Shown here: positions 9,780-18,599 of the stretch, in pieces
Numbering within the stretch: the stretch's first letter is position 1
Layout: the number at the start of each line of letters is the position of its first letter
Source of the DNA: Saccoglossus kowalevskii
Taxonomy: Eukaryota > Hemichordata > Enteropneusta > Harrimaniidae
DNA length: 23,166 nucleotides
Assembly: GCF_000003605.2 (NCBI RefSeq)
Contig: NW_003135352.1
Span: 385,927 to 409,092 of the forward strand
Direction: 5' to 3'
The notes under the pieces: model-generated
Database searches by the model: none
What the model was told of the DNA's origin: nothing
The model's input: only the letters and a program-made list of their open reading frames with translations
Position numbers and translations under genes: made by a program

Positions 9780-12020
9780 GTAAGCTCTTTACATTTCATG
9801 TTTTTTTTTTAGTTTATGCTGGTCTTTCTTGTCTTCAAACTTTTTGGTGCACGACTTCCGCAGTTTACCTTCGCAGTTTCCAATGCTATACGTCAAATTT
9901 TGTCATTTTTCTCAACCCGAAGCCTGCATTTTGTGTGGAAAATGATATTCATAGATAGTGAGTTTGTAACCTCAGAAAGTACCAGGATGTGTGACCTTTT
10001 AGGATCATGCATATGGCATATTTTCTGTCGCATTCAGTTTTGTGACATCATAAAAATACACGCGTTGTAATCACCAAAGTTACACAATGGAACTAGCTCC
10101 ATGGTTCCATTTCGTACTAGCTTTACAATTGTGTTTGATATTCCAGATTCTTTTATTGACTAAAACACTGATTACAATTTACGGTTTTCATGATGAACCT
10201 AGTTCACAACATGACCGTCGGACTTGAAATTATAAATAACTGATCACGTGGTTAACAAATCAACCCTTGACACCCTTGTTTAGCCGTCTGTAGACAAAAT
10301 GCCTATGATTCGCACTACAAGTCTGCGATGAAACTACAAACAGTAAGACATGCTAAATGTAGTAGTTACTATGGTTACTATGCACCTCAAGACGACTGAG
10401 GTTAGCGATGAGTTTAAACAATACCCAAGGTGCCGTGTCGTTGTGGATTCACTGACCGTCCACAAACACGGAGCCTCGTCTGGGTGACGGTAAACCGGCA
10501 TAAATGGGAAAAGGCACCGCTGTTGGGATGATATACAAGTCTTAGTTTCAATTGTATGAGATGATCCCCGCCAATGGGGGTATCAATCAGAATAACTCAT
10601 CGCATCAATGGAGTGTCTATAGTGAGAGACAATAGCTATTCAGCGTCAAAGGGGCTCTGAAAGACTGGAGAAAGGACCGGATCTATGAAGAAAGAAGTGG
10701 AGAGATAAGACGGGCGTGAGATAGGGAGAAATGATAACAAGTAATGAAAGAAACTGTTTCGCCTTCACCCCCCAAGCGGTCAGGCGTAAAAGTAATCCAG
10801 ATCGTAGAAAAACAAGGGCCAGATTACTCCACACAGATACAGTGGACAATTGTTGATGATGCACCCGCAGCGGAGAGTTAAACTAAAAGAAGTGGTGAAC
10901 ACAAAACGTTCTCACTCATGTCATTACGTCACCTTCGGGCTCAAACACGATAGCATATTTGTTGCATCGTGGTCGCACTCAGTACGTGCTTTGCGCAAAG
11001 ACGTATAGCGATTTGTACGAACTCATGCTTGTTTCAAAAGAAATGTACAAGAGAAAATACAACATACAATCGAACAAAACAAACTATCATGTCCCCTTTA
11101 ATTCAGAATTCCAATAACTTAGAAACGAGACGTGTGGTTATGTGTCCAATGTCTATCTAACCGTGAATTAAAATATAATAGAACATATTGATTAAAACAA
11201 TATATCTACCACGCTAACTATAAAAGATAGAACAAAATATTCGAAAAAATGTTTTTTTCTTAAAGTAAAAACAGTACAATACGCGTGCTGGCGCTTATCT
11301 TTATTGGGATTTTAACGACGCTCATCAAGCACTTTTCGCCATTATGAAAGTTCCGCACGCTTTGTAATTGCTACAACGAATTACCGAGGTAAATGAATTC
11401 ATTAAAATAATATTAAATGACGTTATAATATACTAATTTGTCAGTGAAAGAACTACTTCCAAACTGCCCTCCCAAATTAGACAGCACGCCAATTCATACT
11501 GATTTTTATATAGTAGACTGTGCCTTTCGTTCTTTGTTGAATATCAGTTTACTCATCGTTTTGGCACGTCTCTGAAATACGGGTGAATAAGAAAAGTGCT
11601 CGTCGTCATGTTTTGACTCGTTCATAAGGTCAGCGGTAGGTCACGTGATCTAACCTTACTTTTTGTGTTATGGTGGGGGAGTGAGAATTCCTGCAGGCCA
11701 GGATAGAATTAAAAAATGGAAAATCTACAAAACAGAAAAGGGAGCCCTGTATAGACGTTGTATTGTGTATATTTATCGCATTTAGAAATACCGTGTCCCC
11801 AAAATGAAATTCATGCAGCGTTGAGGCTGAAGGGACGACTGAATATCAGGAATAGTGGCCTAACAGGTTGTCCAGTAGACATCATGGTGAAGTATTGTCT
11901 ATGCTACAGTTGTTTATGATGTAATTAATTTCAGAACGACAGGAAGCAAAACTGAAAATAGAGAATAGTATGTTAATGGTTATCTTCGTATATTTCATGT
12001 GGTCGTGACCTCATTGAATC
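9780..12020. other. Non-coding stretch
   Basis: No convincing exon or RNA. Small items only: a direct repeat of GTTACTATG at 10365-10382, a CCCC-GCCAATG-GGGG mini-hairpin near 10566, and CACGTG E-boxes at 10245 and 11642. GC and CpG rise between about 10.4 and 10.95 kb. Confidence 0.5.
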
Positions 12021-12024
12021 ATAA

Positions 12025-12032
12025 TGACGTCA
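12025..12032. promoter_or_regulatory. Palindromic CRE (TGACGTCA)
   Basis: Exact CREB/ATF site embedded in ATAATGACGTCATAATTAG, so a homeodomain TAATTA core overlaps its right end. A CACGTG E-box follows at 12062. Together they form a compact candidate regulatory module about 2 kb upstream of exon 1. Confidence 0.35.
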
Positions 12033-12069
12033 TAATTAGTGAAGTAACCGTTTGGTCGCTACACGTGAC

Positions 12070-13240
12070 AAGAACGACAGTGACGAGGCCCCGGATTTTT
12101 GCTGGGGGAGAAAACAAAACAAAAAACGCGTTGCTGTCTTTGTTGGTATTTAGTCAGCCGTTATTTAAAAGAGCCGGAAATGAATGGTTCATTTGAACAC
12201 TCTATGTGGAAGAACAATGTACACAGTACAAAATTAAATTCACCCGATTATAGTTTTTATTATAGTTATAAGTTGTCAAGAAAGAGAATCTTTTTTTCTC
12301 TCTGCGCATTTTCCAGGACAACATCTCGCACCATTTGAAATGCTGATGCATATACCATGGCTGTTCCGTCGACGACCTCTCTCTGGCGATTTATTAGACT
12401 CCCGTGGATAACACATAGAGACTATTCGAAATGTAATATATTCTTTAAATACAAATATGTTTCGTAAAAGATCGCAATATTTCACGGTGGAGAAAGTGGG
12501 CTTGTGTGTTTCACCAATTACTACCAGGGGCGGCGCGGTCCCGGACAGTCGCCGTATATCCCCGGTTCAAGTTTTATGCTTGCATTTTTCAGTGTTTACT
12601 GCGATACAAAAACGTTTTAATTTGAAGTTGATGGTTCGAGTAGGCATCAATGCAAGCATCTACTTGTTGTTTTGGATTTAGATTTGTATTCATAACGTGC
12701 AATGTTGTGGTGTGTCTATTTCTCCACACACCTACACGACGTCCCAGGACGCCGGTAACGCTACGGCGTTAAAGCAGGGATGAAGCAATGGCAAATAATC
12801 TATTTGCGTCGGGCTTCCACTTTTTTAATTGACTGAGACGCCAATTATGGAGACCACATCAATGTGAAATAAAACATACCGGTGTTTCAAAGCATCGCCA
12901 CGGTTCTTTGTAAAAGTTGCTGTTATCGATATGTTCACAACAATACAACAGCCTCTCCATTTAGTATATGACAGACATTATGTTTTCATATCAACACTGT
13001 CAATTTCCTTTTAAAAAAAAGGAAACACAACAAGAGAGACAAAAACATTGTTGGACAAGTTTAATTAACACATACGGTTATCCAAAACCACACGGCGAAG
13101 TGCATGTTTGTTGGGCTTAGTATATGTAGAGAAACGTGCGTCAATGACACGCGCAAAAGTGATCGGGTAACTATGGGAACGGTTTTGAGAAATGGTTTTG
13201 GTGAAATTGACAAGTGATTTACGGTGAATAAAATATTCAA
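12070..13240. other. Non-coding stretch
   Basis: No gene supported. A short perfect inverted repeat, TTTCCTTTT and AAAAGGAAA (13004-13025), is the only notable structure. CpG density is high throughout. Confidence 0.5.
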
Positions 13241-13246
13241 TAGAGT

Positions 13247-13260
13247 TCGCCATCTAGCGT
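13247..13260 (-). promoter_or_regulatory. CTCF-like site on the minus strand
   Basis: Read on the minus strand this is ACGCTAGATGGCGA, with 11 of 14 positions of CCASYAGRKGGCRS matching and core YAGRKGGCR intact. It points toward the two plus-strand CTCF-like sites near 2.8-2.94 kb, the convergent arrangement associated with loop anchors in vertebrates. It is about 770 bp upstream of the PRDM3/16 start codon. Confidence 0.25.
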
Positions 13261-13944
13261 TCCGGACGATTCCCCAAGTCCATTCCAGGGCCAAGAAAGA
13301 GAGTGCTCAAAAGACAGCTCGCCGCTTTTTGATGAATGACTAACCGGAAAACACCTGTCGGCCTGTTCTAGATGCACTAAGCAAAAAGGAGTAAAACACG
13401 CACGCGCGTCGGTTCGTCCCTGTTGACTTAAGGGTTGGGATGAAAAAGGCTTGCAACATACACAATCCCCTTTAAAACTGTGCGATAATAAATTCTATTT
13501 TTATAGTACGTGCGCTATGCTTTTTTATCGATGAATTTACGGTGTTTTTATGACAGTGGCAAATATGTCGTAGTCGTGTCATCATCGACCACTTCAACAG
13601 AGGAATGATATACAGCGTATTATTTGTGGGTGTGTTTTTTTCTTCTTCAAACCAGTGCGTTTTGTTGAAACTCGGTAAACCAATCCCATATCGGATAGTT
13701 TTGGCTCGCATACTTCCGACGGCTTTTTATCCATGAAATCCGACACGATCGTGGGAAAGACGATCATACACTACGGTGTTATCAATAATTTTGTTGACAT
13801 CGTCATTTTGATGGTATTATTGTAGACAAATATCATAAATGCTTGAAACGTGACCTCCGGTTGGTCGCTAGCCATCTTCAAAAAAGAAAGCGACACTGTC
13901 ATCAGCTTATCTCCACCCCCGAATTTGATACACTTCACTTGCGC

Positions 13945-14013
13945 ATGCGTCAGGTAGCTTTTGGCCATGTTGACAAGACAAGTGAGTTGGATGTGAAGGG
14001 CACTCTGTGGTGA
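13945..14013 (+). other. Upstream ORF 1 (22 codons) in the 5' leader
   Basis: ATG at 13945 opens a 22-codon frame that ends with TGA at 14011-14013, two bases before the PRDM3/16 ATG. If the leader starts upstream of 13945, ribosomes translating this frame would stop almost on top of the main start codon. It does not encode a recognisable peptide. Whether it is in the mRNA depends on the unmapped transcription start. Confidence 0.35.
13967..13996 (+). other. Upstream ORF 2 (9 codons) in the 5' leader
   Basis: ATG at 13967 begins a 9-codon frame, MLTRQVSWM, ending at TGA 13994-13996 and so 19 bases before the main ATG. It is nested within uORF 1 in another frame. Its last codon is itself an ATG directly followed by the stop, a minimal start-stop element. 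Confidence 0.35.
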
Positions 14014-14015
14014 CG

Positions 14016-14052
14016 ATGCGGTCTAAAGGCAAAGCCCGAAAACTCGCCAAAA
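14016..14052 (+). CDS. PRDM3/16: PRDM3/PRDM16 (MECOM family) first coding exon, partial CDS
   Basis: Twelve codons, MRSKGKARKLAK, plus one base. From memory, human MECOM (MDS1-EVI1) starts MRSKGRARKLATN and PRDM16 starts MRSKARARKLAKS, so this is the conserved N-terminal basic motif of the long PR-domain isoform. The exon stops at A|GTAAGT: 37 coding bases and phase 1, the same exon 1 length and phase I recall for vertebrate PRDM16. The start has a good context (A at -3). PRDM3/16 are nuclear zinc-finger proteins with a PR (SET-like) domain linked to H3K9 methylation and two zinc-finger arrays; they act in neural, haematopoietic and other cell-fate decisions. In vertebrates the N-terminal stretch distinguishes the PR-containing from the short isoform. 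Everything downstream of residue 12 is outside the window. A chance match is very unlikely given sequence, donor and phase together. Confidence 0.9.
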
Positions 14053-14058
14053 GTAAGT
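14053..14058 (+). other. Splice donor of PRDM3/16 exon 1 (GTAAGT)
   Basis: AAAA|GTAAGT is a strong U1-complementary donor that splits the thirteenth codon after its first base. Family proteins have S (PRDM16) or N (MECOM) at this codon, both compatible with A in the first position. The matching acceptor is not in the window, so intron 1 exceeds 9.1 kb. Confidence 0.88.
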
Positions 14059-15540
14059 CTGAACTATCATACCCGTTGTATTTACAGCACAATTCCGGGT
14101 GATCCCATCACGCTACGCGCAGCGACCACCGGATTTCTGTTGGGTCGGCGATCTCACTTTTTTTTTTTACCCCGTGAGTGTTTACCGGTTTCGTTGGATA
14201 ATTCATCTTGTCTATAGTTGCACATTGAAATGAAGTCTGATCACAATAACTGGTGGTCGGTAAATATTTCAACGCTTACGTATTGCTTTCGTTGACTTCC
14301 TGCTCCAGGTTAGACCGAGCACCGTTACTGACTCACACCCGAGCATCACATCAACTTGCCCTCGTTTTTATCGTTTTTTAAATAAGGAAGTTGTTTGCAG
14401 TGTGGGACAACTTCTAAAGATTTCCATTTCGAGACATTACTTTGTTCTAGCGTTTTTTTAGAATACCGGTCGATCAGCTATATTACCATTTGAAAGGGGA
14501 GGGATGCCGTGTCCTCAAAAAGGGCGTTTTTTATACTAATTGATCGTTTTCATAGACGTGGGCTCCTTTCATATGGGGGGTTTCCTTGTTGAATTATTAC
14601 CGGTGTTTTTTAGTGTCCCGTGTGCGTTCGGTTTGAATCGCACCCCCCAATTGTCCTTTCATCTTGGCGGGCTGTCTCGCCTCACTCTCGAAATTAGATA
14701 CTTGCTAGTGAGTCGTCTTTTCAGAGTTTTCTTTCTCGGGTGTGTATTTTGATCGCTGGTTAAGCAAATCGAAAATGTGATATTTCAGTGAATGTTTCGC
14801 CCGAATGGAAAGGTCAGATGAGTGCGGTAAATCGAGGTGGACTTCAAAGAGGTCGCGTACCACCTTGTTTGAAGCTATCTAAACAACACCATTTAAACTG
14901 ACTACTTGGAGTTATACCCGTTGCAGTGTCTTTTGTGTCTGCGTTGGTATCTTTTTACCTAAAACTAAAGTCAACAAGTTTCCTGTTTATCGTTCCACAC
15001 CACGAAAATCGTCTAACTGAATAAATGTTGTTACTTGTGTTGTTTTTATTCCCATACATGTGATCACCGCAAAAGCTTGCATGGTGTTATGTTTTTTTTG
15101 AAGATCGCTGGATAGTATTGTCATCGCGTGCAGGGGTACGAAGTTCAGTGTGAGCGTAGTCTGCCACGACTCGACCAAAACACATTGTATCGGTAGTGGG
15201 CTTTTATCAACGTCATTTCGGGTACACCGCATCAATGATGATTGCTATTGTGTCGGGGTCCTCCCATACCACTATTTCTGTACATCATAGCTTGTACCCA
15301 TTCATTAACATTAAAAAGGAGTTTTTGTGAGGTCTCTGTTCTGCGGGGGAAACTTGTTCACGCATCGGTGGCGACTACACCACGGCAGTATGTATTGAGC
15401 AAGGCGAGTGCACTGACATTAAGGGCTTTTGAATGGCTCGCCATCCGTTGCTACCAGCGCAGTGAAACACTAGACATTGCCCAAGATGAATTTCACCCAA
15501 CTTTGTCTGAATGCAAAGAGATCGATGACTGTCCATCAGT
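14059..15540 (+). other. Proximal intron 1, CpG-rich part
   Basis: About 1.5 kb directly after exon 1 keeps the high CpG density of the upstream DNA (roughly 50 per kb by my count). A 107-codon frame at 15242-15565 lies here without any recognisable domain, and I do not call it. No repeats of note. The stretch behaves as part of an unmethylated promoter domain. Confidence 0.55.
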
Positions 15541-15590
15541 GTTAACAGATATACACAGTGGCTAACTGGACAAACACAGTATAATTGTTT

Positions 15591-15616
15591 GTGTGTGTGT
15601 GTGTGGGGGGGGGGGG
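15591..15616. repeat. (GT)n tract running into a G12 run
   Basis: Seven GT units followed by twelve consecutive G residues. GT repeats can form Z-DNA and long G runs can form quadruplexes. The tract lies where CpG density collapses. Confidence 0.85.
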
Positions 15617-15775
15617 TACTGCATGGCGTAAATGCTGTCTGGATCAAGGATTCTGCTCAGTTGAGTTTATAAATTGATAGATGAGTCTCCAATTTATCTT
15701 CCCTCTAAGTTCACTTTTTATTAAAAAAAACAAACAGCTATTCCAAATCAAGTTACTTTCTTCCTAGATCTCCAC

Positions 15776-15822
15776 AGCAACTGCTAACTGTCCTAGCAAC
15801 TGCTAACTGTCCTAGCAACTGC
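15776..15822. repeat. 19-bp tandem repeat with AGCAAC motifs
   Basis: The unit AGCAACTGCTAACTGTCCT is repeated exactly at 15776-15794 and 15795-15813, with a partial third copy to 15822. Each copy begins with AGCAAC, a half-site of the RFX X-box, so three half-sites are spaced by 19 bp. Confidence 0.8.
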
Positions 15823-15935
15823 AGCATCATGAGAGGTATCACCACCTAGCACTGTCATAGAAATCCAAGACAGTCATCAGCCATCATTATCTTACTCAAG
15901 ACATCCTGCATCCTTCAAGGGAAGGAAGATGATAG

Positions 15936-15959
15936 GTTGCTATTAGCAACTAGGTTGCT
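15936..15959. promoter_or_regulatory. RFX X-box (GTTGCT-ATT-AGCAAC) plus extra half-site
   Basis: GTTGCTATTAGCAAC (15936-15950) fits the X-box rule RYYNYY-N(1-3)-RRNRAC with a 3-base spacer and near-perfect dyad symmetry. Another GTTGCT follows at 15954-15959. With the tandem repeat at 15776 there are six RGYAAC-type half-sites in about 185 bp. RFX factors bind such sites and control ciliary and neuronal genes. Confidence 0.45.
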
Positions 15960-15969
15960 ATCTGTCTAG

Positions 15970-17078
15970 TATCCTGGGGAATGTCCTTATCGGGTGCAAA
16001 CATTGTATCTAGTAAAAGTGACCTAATCTCTGGTAGGTTTGAGCCCCCCAAGCATGGCATTGGCGGTTTGACCAAAAGTTATCTCTCCGCACATTCCATT
16101 GTCTATGATTGTTGTACTAATGCTGTCTATTACTGAAGAAAAGCAACGATTTACTTCTTGCCCTCGGTAGATACTTCCATGACCATCTGGTCCTTAAACA
16201 AATTCTCCAAACAGCCACTTGTCCTGGGGCATCACAGTGTATATAATGACAGTGCTAACTTAAATCTACCACCAAAGTAGACTTGGTTTTAAAACCCAAC
16301 AATCTTTTTTATTTTGTGTCTAAAAGCTGCCCTTACAGGTGTATGCTGCATATCTATAATGAAATTCACCCCCAAAAAATATTAGAATAACTAAAAAATA
16401 AAACTTCTGCAGCTGCTTCGGAGAGGTTAATTTTAATTTTATACCAGGTGTATTTCAAATAATAGTTTTAAGAACTTGCTAGGAATACCTACATATGTCA
16501 ATAATAAAAACAAATATACCCATTGTATTATGTTTTTATTCTAAGTTTAAATATTTAATTATCGCTTACGACAGTCACATATGTTCAAAAATTAGCTAAC
16601 CATAATTAATAATTTGCAGATTAATTCACACATATTAACCATTTTGAAGTACAATATGGTTATATTGTCATTATAACTTACCATGAAAAGGCTGCAATTA
16701 ATATTGTGTATGTCGGTTTTATTTGTACACAGCACATTGAACATTTTTTTTTCAAATCATCAAGGCAAAATATTTCACCGTTTTGTAATAAAAAAAAATC
16801 TGCAGTACATTTTCATTTTTTCAAAAATATTTTTTTTGTATATAAACATAATTTTATTATTCTTTATACCTTATTATTTTTTATAATGTTATTTTGAATG
16901 TTTCTTTTATTTTTTCATATATTTACTACAGTATTTTAGTCTGTCATGTCAGCCAATCAAATTTCAGCTAACTCAAATAATATAAAAAGTTCTGAAAGTC
17001 GGAAACAAAATCAAAAAAGGCCTGAAACTAAATGCTAATTGGTATATACACTGCAACTAGTCTGTTGTAATATGTAGT
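15970..17078 (+). other. Intron 1, CpG-poor AT-rich stretch
   Basis: No exon, RNA or large repeat seen. A TCAGCCAATCAA CCAAT box (NF-Y type) lies near 16949-16960. From 16.3 to 17.0 kb the DNA is strongly AT-rich with many A and T homopolymers. Confidence 0.5.
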
Positions 17079-17082
17079 TTAT

Positions 17083-17314
17083 CCTCTTCACCACCAAACT
17101 TTCTCCCCCAAATTTTTCTATACTTTCTTATATTCTATAATATTTCTAGAAATGAACCTTAATTTTGGAGCCAACAAACAAAATTTGAATCAATTTTCGG
17201 TTTTTAAGCACAAAAAAATGCTATCTTTGTTCCAATCCTCTGAAAGAAAGTGCAGACGATAAACAGGACTTTTTTATAATTGGTGATGAAAAGAGGGAAC
17301 TGGTGGTGAAGAGG
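17083..17314. mobile_element. Candidate non-autonomous DNA transposon (MITE), ~232 bp
   Basis: Perfect 14-bp terminal inverted repeats, CCTCTTCACCACCA at 17083-17096 and TGGTGGTGAAGAGG at 17301-17314, are flanked on both sides by TTAT (17079-17082 and 17315-17318), a plausible 4-bp target-site duplication. The interior is AT-rich and non-coding. Next to the right end is a diverged subterminal copy of the terminal motif (GGTGATGAAAAGAGGG, about 17282-17297). The superfamily is not identifiable: the termini are not those I know for hAT or piggyBac. The CpG-poor intronic setting would tolerate an old insertion. Confidence 0.5.
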
Positions 17315-17318
17315 TTAT

Positions 17319-18590
17319 AATCCATTTGTGTTCAATGTTGTATACAAAACTTATAAAATAAACTGTACTCGTCGGCTAACAACAGCAATCTCAAAGTATT
17401 ACTATATTGTAATATAATTTCTAGTAAATACCATAAAAATAATTGGGAAGTGATTCGACACGTTTAAAGCTACGCCCCAAGGATATATATAGAAAAAAAA
17501 GTTCTGTGATTTTGAAAATATGTGACATACAAATAAAAATATTCAAATCAAAAAATGTCATCTCTGTTATGTCATCGAAGTTTCGGATAGAGATCAATTG
17601 ACTTTAATTAGAAAGGTAATTTTGGGGGTGGGGGGTGTCAGGAGCAGTTGACAAACAGTTATCATGGAATCTGTTGTCACTGAAAAGTCTTATCATTAAT
17701 ATTCATGTATTTATAATTTCATTATTTTCATGAACAATTAAAAATCACAAAATAAAAAAGAATCACTGTGTTAGAGTTCTCATTTATGGCTATTGAGGGC
17801 TCGACGAACCAGATAAGTGTCATGCAGGTGGAATTTGTTTTTTGAGAAACATCATTATTAGTTTTGATTTTGATTAGTCTGATTTGAGAATGCAAAATTA
17901 ATTCACATGAAAAAACACCAAATTAAATGATTCTACAGTATTCCATTGATTACTAGTATCTAGTAATTTCTGTTAAGTTATGCAAAAATGAAAGAGAACA
18001 AAAAGTATTGCCAATAAATTTGCTTTTTCCTCCAGTTTAGCAGAATCAGTGTATATAAATAAGTGAGAAATAATAATTGTAAAATTATTATATTGTAGAA
18101 TATTTTATTTTAGTTTGCCTTTTATTTTTCATCTGAAATTCACTTTTATTTGGTGGTTATGAACTTGATTTTAAACCAGTTAAAGCAAAAATTGTAAAAA
18201 TAGATTTCAAGTTAAACCTTCTAGTCAAAGCTCTGCTGAGATAAAAATAAATAAGATTTATACAAGGTATTTTTCAAATCTGAATTTAGTGATTTTTAGA
18301 AAATGGTTAATCCTTGTTTATCGTAAACATAAAAAAAAAAAAAAGATCTCATAACCACTAGTTGCTAATTGCCAGTCATGATTTATTCGGTGAAAACGAT
18401 ATTAATTTATGATGATTTAAAGGTGTATGCTGGGGAGTATGTCTCCCCAGGCAATTGAACAATTCTAATAGCCGTGAAAAAAATTTCTGTAATTAAATAT
18501 ATGTTGATAGTGAACAAAATTACTTTGGATTAATTCATTAAAATGTTCTATGATGATACACAAGAAAACAATTCAGCCCCCTGCTTTTAA
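17319..18590 (+). other. Intron 1, AT-rich stretch
   Basis: Low-complexity AT-rich intron with scattered homopolymers (A14 near 18331). No exon, RNA or tandem repeat recognised. A GGGGGTGGGGGGTG patch lies near 17625. Confidence 0.5.
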
Positions 18591-18599
18591 AAAGTCTTT

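Larger units (their letters stand above)
13860..14015 (+). promoter_or_regulatory. Probable promoter-proximal region and 5' leader of PRDM3/16
   Basis: Immediately upstream of the exon 1 start codon. It has GCCATCTT (13871-13878), the reverse complement of the YY1 core AAGATGGC, and TGCGCATGCGTCA (13940-13952), which matches most of the NRF1 palindrome and ends in a bZIP-like TGCGTCA. YY1 and NRF1 sites typically lie close to start sites of TATA-less promoters. No TATA box is obvious, so the exact transcription start is not fixed. Two upstream ORFs and an alternative donor lie in this stretch. Confidence 0.45.

Noticed and set aside
14075-14089. Acceptor-like TTGTATTTACAG just after the exon 1 donor
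   Set aside because: It is only about 35 bases from the donor, too short for an animal intron.
15242-15565. 107-codon plus-strand frame shortly after exon 1
   Set aside because: Would lie in intron 1, lacks any family resemblance, and has no convincing acceptor or donor around it; the PRDM3/16 exon 2 pattern is not present.
16371-17621. CCCCCAAAA and TTTTGGGGG as possible terminal repeats of a ~1.25-kb element
   Set aside because: Nine low-complexity bases only, with no target-site duplication.
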